Assembly: GCA_035399865.1 (NCBI GenBank)
Contig: DAOPJW010000001.1
Span: 62,001-126,000 of the forward strand
Length of the DNA: 64,000 nt
Direction of reading: 5' to 3'
Source: UBA1547 sp035399865
GTDB lineage: Bacteria; Patescibacteriota; Saccharimonadia; Saccharimonadales; Saccharimonadaceae
Part shown: piece by piece, positions 1-9,164 of the stretch
Position numbering within the stretch: the stretch's first letter is position 1
Layout: each line of letters begins with the position of its first letter
Program-made: the position numbers and the translations under genes
Notes under the pieces: generated by a model
What the model was told of the DNA's origin: nothing
Seen by the model: only the letters and a program-made list of their open reading frames with translations
Databases searched by the model: none

Positions 1-2297
1 TCCCAATTATCAATAATCCAATGCCATGTAATGTCTCTGCTATATTTATTGCGTAATAGATTAACTATCCAGTGTGACATGTCTTGTGCCCGAATAACCG
101 ACCTATCTGTAACAGTATTCAATAACTTATGAATCATCTCTATTTTCTTGGTTGAACTCAAGGCTATACAAATATCTTGTTTTAACTCTGGAGAATCACT
201 ACTTTTGTACAAGTTTAATAGATCACTTATTATTGCTTCATCTTCATTTCCATGACGAACGGCAACTGTTAAGATATGTGATCTCAATTCTGGATCAAGC
301 TTTTTAATATTTGTGGTTTCATAAAAATTTATTGCTGTTGATAATACTGCTTTATCTTCGGAGTACGCCATTAGTCCTATAATGATACTTCTGAGTTTTG
401 AGTCTGCCCCATCTTCATTTATTTTTTTAAACCAACCTAATTTTTCAAATTGATTTCTTGCTAAATTTCCTGCTAATGCCCGTAATTTTTTTTCTGCTTC
501 TTCATCACTTTCAACGAATTTTTTTAATTCGCCAATTGTCATGCTTATGATTCCCCATACTACTTCAGTACATTCATTATTATATGCTGAAAGTAATGGT
601 ATCAAGTCAGCATAAGAAATAATTCCAACATTAGCTAAAATAACTTGTTCATTCAGTAATTGCATGCGATCGATAATCGGTAATTGATTATTTTTTATTT
701 GTTCGACAAGCTTCATTAATAATTCTTTGTCATAGTGGGTAATATAATGGGCATCATTCGAAGTGTTTAGGCGAATAGGTTCGGATAATATGAAGTCATT
801 TAACTTATAAGTTCGTTTATCGAATACTTCGGGCAAATTGGTGTAATTTGAGTTCAGAGGAATTGGCCATAAATTGTCCGATTTGTTATCGATATTATTT
901 GAAATTTTTTCTTGAGTTAAAGTCAATTCATTATTATTTAATGATAAATGTACTACTGGGAAACCAGACTGTTTAAGCCAGCTGTCCATGAATTTGATTA
1001 AATCTCTTCCGCTGGCATGGCTTAGGCAATTCCAAAGGTCAATTGATTCGGTATTTTTGTATGCATACGTTTCGAAATAATTTTTTAGACCTGCTCGAAA
1101 AGCATCTTCGCCAATATAACGCACTAACATTTTTAATAAGCGTGCTCCTTTGGCGTATACGATTGCACCATCAAATAGTGACATAATCTCGTCTGGATGA
1201 TTAACTTCAACTTTTACTGGTTGAACACCAGACAAGCTATCTCTTCTGAGGGCACAAATGCTTTCAAAAGATGCAAAATCATACCAAATATCCCAGTTGG
1301 GCTCTAATGCATCTACAGCTGTATACTCGACTAATGATGCGAAACTTTCATTAAGCCATAAGTCGTTCCACCATTTCATCGTGACCAGATTACCAAACCA
1401 TTGGTGGCTAAGCTCGTGAGTGATTACTTTTGAAACATGTTGTTTAATAGCAATTGATGTTTTTTCTGAATCAACTAATAACGTAATTTCTCGATATGTT
1501 ATTAGACCCCAATTTTCCATTGCACCAGATGAAAAATCTGGTAGGGCGACATGATCACATTTCGGCAAAGGGTAAGGTGTCGAAAAATAATCATCGAAAA
1601 AGTCAATAGCTCTAGTTGCGATGTCTAAGGCGAAATCAAGATAATTTTTATCTTGGGCAATTGTTGCCCAGACGTTTACTTCGACTCCACTTTTCGTGTA
1701 AGCGGTCTTTTTATGAAGCTCACCAACAACCCATGCAAGTAAATAGCTACTCATCATAGGTGTCGTTTCGAAAATCGTAACTAATTTATCATCTTCAGTC
1801 GATTGATCCCTTATCGGCATATTTCCGATTACCGTGACGTCCAGCTCGGTATATAATTTTAAGTCATAAGTTGCTTTTGCTGATGGCTCATCTATACAAG
1901 GGAAAGCTTCTCTAGCATGATGACTTTCGAATTGCGTAGCCAATAGCTCTTTTTTGACTCCGTTATGTTCGTAATAACATGGATATATTCCATGCATCGC
2001 ATCGGTAATTTTGCCAATGTAAGTAATTTGAATCTCATGTTGTCCTTTTGATATTCTTTCTACTAGCAAAACTAATTCGTCATTATCTTTTTTGATATAA
2101 TCGATATTTTTTCCATCAACTTTTACTGACATTATGTCTAAATCTTTACTATGTAAACTAATTGTATCTGAGTCATTATTTAAAAAACCTATTATCTCCA
2201 CATAACCTTCGAAAGTTCTATTTAAACGATTGAGCGATATTGTGAGGTTGTAATTTATGGGAGTGAATTTATCTAAAAGTCTTTTTATATTTTGCAT
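1..2297 (-). CDS. M1-family zinc aminopeptidase (PepN-like), 3' end cut by window edge
   Basis: Membrane-independent metallopeptidase expected to release N-terminal amino acids from peptides. Counted from the ATG at 2297, GAMEN lies at residues 258-262, the zinc motif HELSH at 294-298, and the third ligand Glu at 317 in NESFAS; the HEXXH-18-E spacing is exactly that of the M1 (gluzincin) family. No signal peptide is visible. The C-terminal ERAP1-like helical repeat region runs off the left edge. An in-frame ATG at 2330 would add 11 residues, but TACAAT at 2304-2309 (minus strand) ends 7 nt before the 2297 ATG, so I infer a leaderless start there. It diverges from the nuclease gene. In a host-dependent cell it plausibly serves amino-acid salvage, which is inference. 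Confidence 0.9.
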   Translation of the reverse strand, partial: MQNIKRLLDKFTPINYNLTISLNRLNRTFEGYVEIIGFLNNDSDTISLHSKDLDIMSVKVDGKNIDYIKKDNDELVLLVERISKGQHEIQITYIGKITDAMHGIYPCYYEHNGVKKELLATQFESHHAREAFPCIDEPSAKATYDLKLYTELDVTVIGNMPIRDQSTEDDKLVTIFETTPMMSSYLLAWVVGELHKKTAYTKSGVEVNVWATIAQDKNYLDFALDIATRAIDFFDDYFSTPYPLPKCDHVALPDFSSGAMENWGLITYREITLLVDSEKTSIAIKQHVSKVITHELSHQWFGNLVTMKWWNDLWLNESFASLVEYTAVDALEPNWDIWYDFASFESICALRRDSLSGVQPVKVEVNHPDEIMSLFDGAIVYAKGARLLKMLVRYIGEDAFRAGLKNYFETYAYKNTESIDLWNCLSHASGRDLIKFMDSWLKQSGFPVVHLSLNNNELTLTQEKISNNIDNKSDNLWPIPLNSNYTNLPEVFDKRTYKLNDFILSEPIRLNTSNDAHYITHYDKELLMKLVEQIKNNQLPIIDRMQLLNEQVILANVGIISYADLIPLLSAYNNECTEVVWGIISMTIGELKKFVESDEEAEKKLRALAGNLARNQFEKLGWFKKINEDGADSKLRSIIIGLMAYSEDKAVLSTAINFYETTNIKKLDPELRSHILTVAVRHGNEDEAIISDLLNLYKSSDSPELKQDICIALSSTKKIEMIHKLLNTVTDRSVIRAQDMSHWIVNLLRNKYSRDITWHWIIDNW

Positions 2298-2303
2298 ATC
2301 GTC

Positions 2304-2340
2304 CATTGTAACACTAACTAAGTTCTGCATAATAGAACTA
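2304..2340. promoter_or_regulatory. Overlapping divergent promoters for aminopeptidase and nuclease
   Basis: On the plus strand TTGTAA (2306-2311), a 16-nt spacer and CATAAT (2328-2333) sit 6 nt before the nuclease ATG at 2340. On the minus strand TACAAT (2309-2304) sits 7 nt before the aminopeptidase ATG at 2297. The two -10 boxes lie within 30 bp of each other, so the promoters overlap and both transcripts would be leaderless. Confidence 0.5.
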
Positions 2341-3044
2341 TGAGCACTGAATTTAGAAATAGAAGACTGTTTACTTTATTATTTTCGTTAATATCTTTAA
2401 TAATAATTATTTTAACAAATACTCCTAGTCAAATAAAAACTTTTACAGGTTCAAAAGAGGAGAATTTGATTAACGAGGCCTCATATCTAGTTATAGATGT
2501 TTTGAAAAAGATTCCAATAAAAGGAAGAGCACCAAAAACAAATTATTCGAGAGAAGAATTTGGTAATGGTTGGATGAAAATTAACGGTTGCGATATGCGT
2601 AATATCATACTAAATCGTGATCTGAACGAGGTTGTTGTTGATATAAATTGTAACGTTACTAGCGGTATTTTAGATGATCCATACACTGGTAAGACGATCG
2701 CTTTCATTCGTGGTAGCAATACTAGTGATGACATTCAAATAGACCATGTCGTTTCACTATCGGACGCATGGCAAAAAGGTGCTCAGCAACTATCCAAGGA
2801 AAAAAGAATTGAATTAGCTAATGATCCCCTAGAATTATTAGCTGTTGATGGACGAGCAAACCAGCAAAAAGGAGACGGAGATGCAGCCACTTGGCTTCCT
2901 TCGAATAAATCATTTCGTTGCCAATATGTATCTCGCCAAGTAGCTGTTAAATACAAATATGATTTATGGATTACCCAATCAGAATATGATGCTATTGAGA
3001 GGATTTTAGATAAATGTCCAGGTCAATTGTTGCCAAAGCCATAG
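2340..3044 (+). CDS. Membrane-anchored or secreted HNH-type nuclease (DUF1524-like)
   Basis: 234 residues. Residues about 9-27 form one hydrophobic segment (uncleaved anchor or signal), so the rest should lie outside the membrane. The C-terminal half carries DHVVSLSDAW at about residues 137-146, followed by NDPLELLAVDGRANQQKGD and ATWLP. This D-H then N...N-K...D pattern is typical of secreted HNH/DUF1524 nucleases, where His acts as general base and Asn/His bind the metal. Likely role: degradation of external nucleic acid for nucleotide salvage (inference; no nucleotide synthesis genes are in view). The start has no Shine-Dalgarno; a -10 box 6 nt upstream suggests a leaderless message. Confidence 0.75.
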   Translation: MSTEFRNRRLFTLLFSLISLIIIILTNTPSQIKTFTGSKEENLINEASYLVIDVLKKIPIKGRAPKTNYSREEFGNGWMKINGCDMRNIILNRDLNEVVVDINCNVTSGILDDPYTGKTIAFIRGSNTSDDIQIDHVVSLSDAWQKGAQQLSKEKRIELANDPLELLAVDGRANQQKGDGDAATWLPSNKSFRCQYVSRQVAVKYKYDLWITQSEYDAIERILDKCPGQLLPKP

Positions 3045-3058
3045 ACTTAATATACAAT
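3030..3058 (+). promoter_or_regulatory. Promoter for nusA
   Basis: TTGCCA at 3030-3035, a 17-nt spacer and TACAAT at 3053-3058. It overlaps the stop codon of the nuclease gene. Transcription would begin near 3065, giving a leader of about 70 nt before nusA. Confidence 0.6.
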
Positions 3059-3079
3059 AGCGATAGTACATTGCATATC

Positions 3080-3103
3080 GTCGGCCGGCAGGTCGACTTT
3101 TTT
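3080..3103 (+). terminator. Intrinsic terminator or attenuator in the nusA leader
   Basis: A 7-bp stem (GTCGGCC 3080-3086 with GGTCGAC 3091-3097, one G-U pair), loop GGCA, then six T residues at 3098-3103. It lies downstream of the only visible nusA promoter and 32 nt before the nusA ATG, so it may attenuate nusA rather than only end the nuclease transcript. Confidence 0.65.
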
Positions 3104-3135
3104 AAATGATTAGCCTTTAGGCGTAGGAGAAAAAC

Positions 3136-4257
3136 ATGGAAGAAATAAATATTAAACAATTAATTTTAGCTATTCGTTCAATAGCTGAAGAGAAAAATTT
3201 GTCCGAAGATATCGTAATATCTATTATTGAACAAGCTATCGCTGCTGCTTGGCGTCGAGATAATGGAGAGCGTGAGCAAGAAGTACGCAGTGTGCTAAAT
3301 ATAAATGACGGTACAGCTAAAGTGTTTGTGTCTAGAAAAGTAGTCGAAGAAGTTGTTTCTAGTGCTACGGAAATTAGTCTTGAAGATGCAAAAAAAATTA
3401 AAAGCGATGTTGTAATCGACGATGTTTTAGAAGATGAACACGAAGTTATTTCGTTTGGAAGAGTTGCAGCTCAAACAGCAAAACAAGTTGTACTACAGAG
3501 ATTACGTGAAGCTGAAAGAGAAGCTGTCTTATCTGAATACGAAGATAAAATTGGAACAGTAGTAAATGGTACAGTTCAAAGAGTCGAGCCACGTGTAATA
3601 AGAATTGACCTTGGAAAAGCGGTCGGAATAATTCCTCAGAGTGAACAAATTCAAGGAGAATATTATAGCGTCGGAAATCGTATCAAAGTATATATAAAAG
3701 ATATCGAAAGAGATGTTCGTGGTCCTCAGTTAATTCTTAGTAGAGGTAATGAGGAATTTGTCGAATATCTGTTTCGTCAGGAAGTTCCAGAAATTGAAAC
3801 TGGTGCAGTAGAAATTAAGGCTATATCTCGTGAGGCAGGACGAAGAACGAAAATTGCGGTTGCGAGTACAGTTCCTGGTGTTGATCCTGTCGGTACGTTC
3901 GTAGGTGGACATGGCACTAGAGTCCAAGCGGTAATGAACGAAATTGGTGATCAAGAAAAAATTGATATCATATCTTATGATAAAAATATTGAACAATTTA
4001 TTAAAAATGCACTTAGTCCTGCGGAAGTTGAAAAGGTAACAATTGACGAAAAAAATAAAAGAGCCACTGTTTTCGTTAATGAAGACCAACAATCGATAGC
4101 GATCGGTCGTTCAGGACAAAATGTTAGGTTAGCTAGTATGCTTACAGGCTATGAATTAGATATTGAGCAAATTGCTACTCCAAAACCACCAGTACCAGTA
4201 AAACACAAAAATGTCGAGGAAAGTTTATTTGAAGCAATAAATGAATCTACTGAATAG
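3136..4257 (+). CDS. nusA: Transcription termination/antitermination factor NusA
   Basis: 373 residues, close to the short NusA form found in Firmicutes. The order is an N-terminal RNA-polymerase-binding domain (about 1-125, starting EEINIKQLILAIRSIAEEK), an S1 domain (about 135-200, IGTVVNGTVQRVEPRVIRIDLG), then two KH domains (about 205-345) with GHGTRVQAVMNEIG and AIGRSGQNVRLASMLTGY. The C-terminal acidic repeats of E. coli NusA are absent. Start ATG is preceded by AGGAGA. The usual rimP-nusA-infB order is not kept: upstream is a nuclease and downstream is clpC. A terminator hairpin in the leader suggests feedback on termination efficiency. Confidence 0.97.
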   Translation: MEEINIKQLILAIRSIAEEKNLSEDIVISIIEQAIAAAWRRDNGEREQEVRSVLNINDGTAKVFVSRKVVEEVVSSATEISLEDAKKIKSDVVIDDVLEDEHEVISFGRVAAQTAKQVVLQRLREAEREAVLSEYEDKIGTVVNGTVQRVEPRVIRIDLGKAVGIIPQSEQIQGEYYSVGNRIKVYIKDIERDVRGPQLILSRGNEEFVEYLFRQEVPEIETGAVEIKAISREAGRRTKIAVASTVPGVDPVGTFVGGHGTRVQAVMNEIGDQEKIDIISYDKNIEQFIKNALSPAEVEKVTIDEKNKRATVFVNEDQQSIAIGRSGQNVRLASMLTGYELDIEQIATPKPPVPVKHKNVEESLFEAINESTE

Positions 4258-4279
4258 TATTTTTCACAAATAATATATT

Positions 4280-4306
4280 TTAGCACTCTTGACATGAGAG
4301 TGCTAA
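4280..4306 (+). promoter_or_regulatory. CIRCE operator overlapping the clpC promoter
   Basis: Perfect inverted repeat TTAGCACTC-N9-GAGTGCTAA, which is the HrcA-binding CIRCE consensus. The N9 loop begins with TTGACA (4289-4294), a consensus -35 box. TACAAT at 4314-4319 ends 6 nt before the clpC ATG. Bound HrcA would block the -35, so clpC should be heat-inducible by derepression. hrcA itself is not in the window. Confidence 0.9.
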
Positions 4307-4325
4307 ATAATGTTACAATATATAT

Positions 4326-6797
4326 ATGGCAGATGATTTTTCAGAATTTATTTCACATTTAACTGATAATGCACGTACCAGCTTGCATCACGCTAATATA
4401 ATAGCTCAAGGTTATGGAAGCACGTATATCGGTACGGAGCATCTATTATTAGGAATATTAGCTCAAAGTTCTTCTGTTGGAGCAAAAGTTTTGGCCGATG
4501 CTGGTGTTACTTTAGAAAAAGCCCATAATGCATTAAATCTAGTTCCATTAACTGTAATTGTTAGTCCTGAAGCAAAAGCATTAAGCGAAACTGCAAAACT
4601 TACTTTAAAAATGAGTTGGGATATCGCCCAAGAATATAACCAAAATTATTTAGGCACTGAACATATCCTATATAGTATCTTGAATCAAAAAAATGCTAGG
4701 GCATCAGTTTTATTAAGAGATATGGGGATAAATCTTAACGAATTAATTGCTGATTTAGGAGATTATTTAGGTCAGCAAGATGATAGAACGATCGAAAATC
4801 CGAATATACTTGCATCTAAAAAGCATTTGTCAAAACAAAAAGGTGCACTGGGATTATATGGTATTGATCTGACCTCTTTGGCTAAAGAAAATAAATTAGA
4901 TCCAGTAATTGGAAGAAAAAAAGAAGAAGAGAGATTAATAACGATACTAAGTCGTCGTACGAAAAATAATCCTGTTTTGATTGGTGAGCCTGGTGTTGGA
5001 AAAACAGCAATTGTCGAAGGTATTGCTAGGAGAATTGTAAATGAAGATGTCCCAGATTCACTATTAGATAAATCAGTTATACAACTTGATCTTGCTGGTA
5101 TGATTGCAGGTACGAAGTATCGTGGTGAATTTGAAGAACGTTTAAAAAAAGTAATTGAAGAATTAAGAAAACAAAAAAATATAATACTATTTATTGACGA
5201 GCTTCACTTAATTGTTGGAGCTGGTTCAGCCGAAGGTTCAATCGATGCAGCAAATATGCTAAAGCCAGCTTTAGCCAGGGGTGAAATAAGATTAATAGGT
5301 GCCACAACCTCAGAAGAATATCGGAAGCATATTGAAAAAGATACTGCTTTGGAACGTCGTCTACAAACAATATTAGTTACTGAACCGAAGTTAAAAGATA
5401 CCGTCGAAATATTAAAAGGTTTACGAGAGCGATATGAAAAATATCATGGTGTACTGATTAGTGATGATTTAATTAATAGTGTAGTATATATGGCTAATAG
5501 GTATATCAACGAACGTTTTATGCCAGATAAAGCTATAGATGTAATTGACGAAGCATCTGCATTAGTTCGTGTTCGCTCGGGCAAAAGTCCAAGTAAAATT
5601 AGAAATTTGTCAAAACAGCTAAAAGATTTGAATGAAAAAATGGAAGACTCCGCTTTAAATGAAGATTATGAAAGAGCTGCACTTTATAAAACTCAAATTA
5701 GTCAAATTAATGTCAGAATGGAAGAATTACGAGCTGAAAGAAAGAATAATTCACCTTTAACGCTTACAGATGACGATATTGCTCAAGCCATATCAATCAT
5801 GACTGGTATTCCAGTTAATAAAGTTCAGAAATCCGAGGCATCTATGTTGCGTAATTTGGAAAAATATTTAGGTAAATATATTATTGGTCAAAAAGAAGCT
5901 GTCGAAAAAGTTTCAAAAGCAATTAGACGTAGTCGTAGTGGTGTTGCTAGTGGAAACAGACCGATAGGATCTTTTGTCTTTATGGGTCCAACTGGCGTAG
6001 GTAAAACAGAATTAGCTCGAATTTTAGCTCGTGAGGTTTTTGGAAGCGACGATGCTTTGATAAAAATTGACATGAGCGAATTTGGAGAGAAACATAACAC
6101 GAGCAGGTTACTTGGTGCACCAGCAGGATATATTGGTTACGATGATGGTGGCCAATTAACTGATAAGATTCGTCGTCAGCCTTATAGTGTGGTGTTATTT
6201 GACGAAATTGAAAAAGCTCATCCAGACGTATTTAATTTGTTATTGCAGATTCTTGAAGATGGAAAATTAACCGATGCTAAAGGAAAAAAAGTAAATTTTA
6301 GCAATTCAATCATAATTCTAACCAGCAATTTAGGTGCTAGTCTTATGATGAAGGAATCAAGTTTAGGTTTTCATGTCTCAACAAAAAGTGATAAAACAAA
6401 ACTTGATCAAATTCACAAAGAAAATTCTGAAGCCGCAGAAAATGCTTTGTCAAAAATTATGCGACCAGAGTTAATTAATAGATTCGATAGCATTATTACG
6501 TTTAGGGCACTAACTCACTCTCAAATTAGTAAAATATTTGATAATATTATAAATGAACTACAGCAACGTTTAGTTCAAAAGGGTATCCACTTGGTAATAA
6601 ATCAATCTGCTAAAAAAATATTAATAAAAAAAGGTTATAGTGAAAAATTTGGTGCTCGACCTCTTAGGAGAACGATTCAGGATGAATTGGAGCATCGGAT
6701 TGCTGATGGTATATTATCTGGAAAATATCAAAAGGGTAGCATATTAAATATTTTAACCGAAAAAGGCGAAATTCGAATTGAAGAATCAAGAGAATAG
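4326..6797 (+). CDS. clpC: ATP-dependent Clp protease ATPase subunit ClpC
   Basis: 823 residues, full length for ClpC. Two Clp N repeats occupy residues 1-150 (TEHLLLGILAQ, TEHILYSILNQ). AAA+ module 1 has Walker A GEPGVGKTA and Walker B LFIDELH. A UVR-like middle segment (EDYERAALYKTQISQ) at about 450 marks ClpC rather than ClpA or ClpB. Module 2 has Walker A GPTGVGKTE and Walker B VLFDEIEKAHPDV. It unfolds substrates for ClpP. The start has no Shine-Dalgarno and TACAAT lies 6 nt upstream, so the message is probably leaderless. CIRCE control links it with clpP at 25610. The 3' end overlaps the next gene by 20 nt. Confidence 0.97.
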   Translation: MADDFSEFISHLTDNARTSLHHANIIAQGYGSTYIGTEHLLLGILAQSSSVGAKVLADAGVTLEKAHNALNLVPLTVIVSPEAKALSETAKLTLKMSWDIAQEYNQNYLGTEHILYSILNQKNARASVLLRDMGINLNELIADLGDYLGQQDDRTIENPNILASKKHLSKQKGALGLYGIDLTSLAKENKLDPVIGRKKEEERLITILSRRTKNNPVLIGEPGVGKTAIVEGIARRIVNEDVPDSLLDKSVIQLDLAGMIAGTKYRGEFEERLKKVIEELRKQKNIILFIDELHLIVGAGSAEGSIDAANMLKPALARGEIRLIGATTSEEYRKHIEKDTALERRLQTILVTEPKLKDTVEILKGLRERYEKYHGVLISDDLINSVVYMANRYINERFMPDKAIDVIDEASALVRVRSGKSPSKIRNLSKQLKDLNEKMEDSALNEDYERAALYKTQISQINVRMEELRAERKNNSPLTLTDDDIAQAISIMTGIPVNKVQKSEASMLRNLEKYLGKYIIGQKEAVEKVSKAIRRSRSGVASGNRPIGSFVFMGPTGVGKTELARILAREVFGSDDALIKIDMSEFGEKHNTSRLLGAPAGYIGYDDGGQLTDKIRRQPYSVVLFDEIEKAHPDVFNLLLQILEDGKLTDAKGKKVNFSNSIIILTSNLGASLMMKESSLGFHVSTKSDKTKLDQIHKENSEAAENALSKIMRPELINRFDSIITFRALTHSQISKIFDNIINELQQRLVQKGIHLVINQSAKKILIKKGYSEKFGARPLRRTIQDELEHRIADGILSGKYQKGSILNILTEKGEIRIEESRE

Positions 6798-7782
6798 AAA
6801 AAGTTTATATCATCTTATATTTTCTTTTTTGGCGTGTTGTTTTTTAGTATTGATTTCATATTTGATAGTCGCTAACAAACAATACATTGTCGACCAAATT
6901 ACAGTATGGCAATATAAACCTTCCCAGGAAGTACTAGCTTTAGTGGAACGAGCAGGAATGAGTGAAAGCGGAAAATTTATATACCTTGCGAGTGAACCTA
7001 AATTAGATGGTACTCAAAATTTTAATAGCGAATGTAATCGCGTAGAAAATGTAACATCCATTTTAGGGTGTTATTCAGATGGAAAAATATTTATTTACGA
7101 TGTTACTGATAGTCAATTGGATGGGATACGTGAAGTTACTGCCTCTCATGAAACCTTACATGCAGTCTATGATAGGTTAAATCTTGAAAAAAGAGAAAAA
7201 TTAAATAAACTCTTGGATAGAGAGTACGAAAAACTGAAAAATGATGAGAATTTTTCTCAAATAATTGCATATTATGATAAGGCTGAGCCTGGTCAATTTC
7301 ATAATGAGCTTCATTCCCTGATAGGTACAAAAATATTAAATATCAATCCTGAATTAGAATCTTATTATAAGAAATATTTTGTCGATAGATCAAAAGTTGT
7401 TGCATTGGATGAAAAATATAGCACAGTATTTTCGTTGTTAGAAAATAAAGCCAAAGAACTAATTGAAAAAATGAATACTCTTTCGGATTCAATATCAAAT
7501 AAAAAAGAAGAATATAATAATACATCACTAGCATTGAGTAATGAAATAAACGAATTTAATAAAAAAGCTAATGATGGGGATTTTGTTTCACAATCAGATT
7601 TTTATTACCAAAGGTCAATACTAACTAATAAGGTATCGTTATTGAATATATTAAGAGATGAAATTAATAATGATATTAAAGAATATAATGGAATACTAAA
7701 AGAATATAATTCAATAGCATCCCAATCGGAAAAATTATATAACAGTATTGATAGTACTCTTGCTCCAGCTCCGTCTATATAG
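6778..7782 (+). CDS. Putative membrane-anchored zinc metalloprotease with coiled-coil tail
   Basis: 334 residues. One transmembrane segment at about 12-31 is followed by an exported domain with ASHETLHAVYD at about 121-131, which contains an HExxH-type zinc signature. A later ELHSLIGTKI at about 176-185 could supply the third ligand (inference). From about 210 to 325 the sequence is charged and heptad-like, suggesting a coiled coil. It starts at TTG 6778 inside the end of clpC (20-nt overlap), so the two are probably translated from one transcript and share CIRCE control. I do not recognise a named family; a stress-induced membrane protease is a reasonable guess, not a demonstrated function. 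Confidence 0.6.
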   Translation: MKNQENRKSLYHLIFSFLACCFLVLISYLIVANKQYIVDQITVWQYKPSQEVLALVERAGMSESGKFIYLASEPKLDGTQNFNSECNRVENVTSILGCYSDGKIFIYDVTDSQLDGIREVTASHETLHAVYDRLNLEKREKLNKLLDREYEKLKNDENFSQIIAYYDKAEPGQFHNELHSLIGTKILNINPELESYYKKYFVDRSKVVALDEKYSTVFSLLENKAKELIEKMNTLSDSISNKKEEYNNTSLALSNEINEFNKKANDGDFVSQSDFYYQRSILTNKVSLLNILRDEINNDIKEYNGILKEYNSIASQSEKLYNSIDSTLAPAPSI

Positions 7783-7797
7783 GTTATACTAGATGTG

Positions 7798-9153
7798 ATG
7801 GCAAAATCAAAAAATCAATTTACGTGTCAAAACTGCGGATCAGTATATCAAAAGTGGCAGGGGAAATGTGATAACTGCCAACAGTGGAATAGTTTAGTTG
7901 AGGAAATAGTAGAAAAAACTGGTAAATCCATTGTTTCAAAAAGTGAAAATACTGGCAAAGTTTTAAAAGTTCAACAAATGGGTTCAATTGTTGGAAAAGA
8001 GTTATTTTCAAGATTATTAACCGGCTTTGGTGATCTTGACGATGTATTAGGTGGGGGTATTTTGCCAGGAAGTGTAATCTTAATGGCAGGACAGCCAGGA
8101 ATTGGAAAGAGCACCTTACTACTTCAAGTCTCAGCAAATATTGCTAATCTTCAGCCAGTTTTGTATATAAGTGGCGAAGAATCTGCGAATCAAGTTAGTC
8201 TTCGTGCGGAAAGATTAGGTGCGAAAAAGAGTGAAGAACTTAGTTTTGCATCTAGCACTAATGCTGATGATATTGCTGCGACTATCAGGTCATCAAATTA
8301 CAAATTGGTTATTATTGATTCAGTGCAAACATTAGCGTTAAATGATATTATATCTGCTCCAGGAACAGTTTCTCAAATTACGAACAGTAGTAATGTAATC
8401 ATTAGAGCAGCAAAACAATCTGGTTCAGCAGTAATATTAGTTGGTCATGTTACAAAAGAAGGTAGTATAGCTGGGCCGAAAGTTTTAGAACATCTTGTTG
8501 ACGTAGTATTGCAATTTGAAGGTGATAGATACGGTGGTTTTAAAATTGTTCGAGCAGTAAAGAACAGATTTGGCTCAACTAATGAAGCTGCAATTTTTGA
8601 AATGGAAGAAGAAGGTTTGAAATTAGTAGAAAACCCTTCCGCGACCTTATTGGCTGAAAGACAAAATACTGACGGTTCAGTGGTTTTGGCTACTCTTGAG
8701 GGAAATCGTCCATTACTAGTAGAGATTCAAGCACTTGTTAATCCGACGAATTTTGGATATCCAAAAAGAACAGCTAGTGGCTTTGACTTGAATAGGTTAA
8801 ATTTACTTATCGCTATATTAGAGCGACGTACGAAACTAAATTTATCAGATAAAGACATTTATATTAATGTAGTTGGTGGTTTAAAACTTAATGACCAAGC
8901 TTCTGACTTAGCTGTATGTATGGCCATTGCTAGTGCCACGGCATCTCGTCGTATAGATGATAAAACTGTCGTATTTGGTGAAGTCGGTTTGGGTGGAGAA
9001 ATTAGATCAGTACGATCGATCGACAAACGTATTTATGAGGCGAAAAAATTAGGTTTTAAAAAAGCAATTACACCGAAAAGTAAACTAAAAGATTCATTTA
9101 TAAAAGAAGTAACCGATTTAAGATCTGCATTAATTGATTATCTTCAGAAATAG
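7798..9153 (+). CDS. radA: DNA repair protein RadA (Sms)
   Basis: About 451 residues. An N-terminal C4 zinc finger (TCQNCG...KCDNC, residues 9-31) is followed by a RecA-like ATPase with Walker A GQPGIGKST and Walker B VIIDSVQT, the RadA-specific KNRFG motif, and a C-terminal Lon-protease-like domain (DLAVCMAIASA, GEVGLGGEIR). It helps process recombination intermediates and branch migration. I chose ATG 7798 over GTG 7795: TATACT at 7785-7790 ends 7 nt upstream, consistent with leaderless initiation. This protein keeps its zinc cysteines, unlike the ribosomal proteins and beta-prime in this window. Confidence 0.96.
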   Translation: MAKSKNQFTCQNCGSVYQKWQGKCDNCQQWNSLVEEIVEKTGKSIVSKSENTGKVLKVQQMGSIVGKELFSRLLTGFGDLDDVLGGGILPGSVILMAGQPGIGKSTLLLQVSANIANLQPVLYISGEESANQVSLRAERLGAKKSEELSFASSTNADDIAATIRSSNYKLVIIDSVQTLALNDIISAPGTVSQITNSSNVIIRAAKQSGSAVILVGHVTKEGSIAGPKVLEHLVDVVLQFEGDRYGGFKIVRAVKNRFGSTNEAAIFEMEEEGLKLVENPSATLLAERQNTDGSVVLATLEGNRPLLVEIQALVNPTNFGYPKRTASGFDLNRLNLLIAILERRTKLNLSDKDIYINVVGGLKLNDQASDLAVCMAIASATASRRIDDKTVVFGEVGLGGEIRSVRSIDKRIYEAKKLGFKKAITPKSKLKDSFIKEVTDLRSALIDYLQK

Positions 9154-9164
9154 GAAAAATAATT

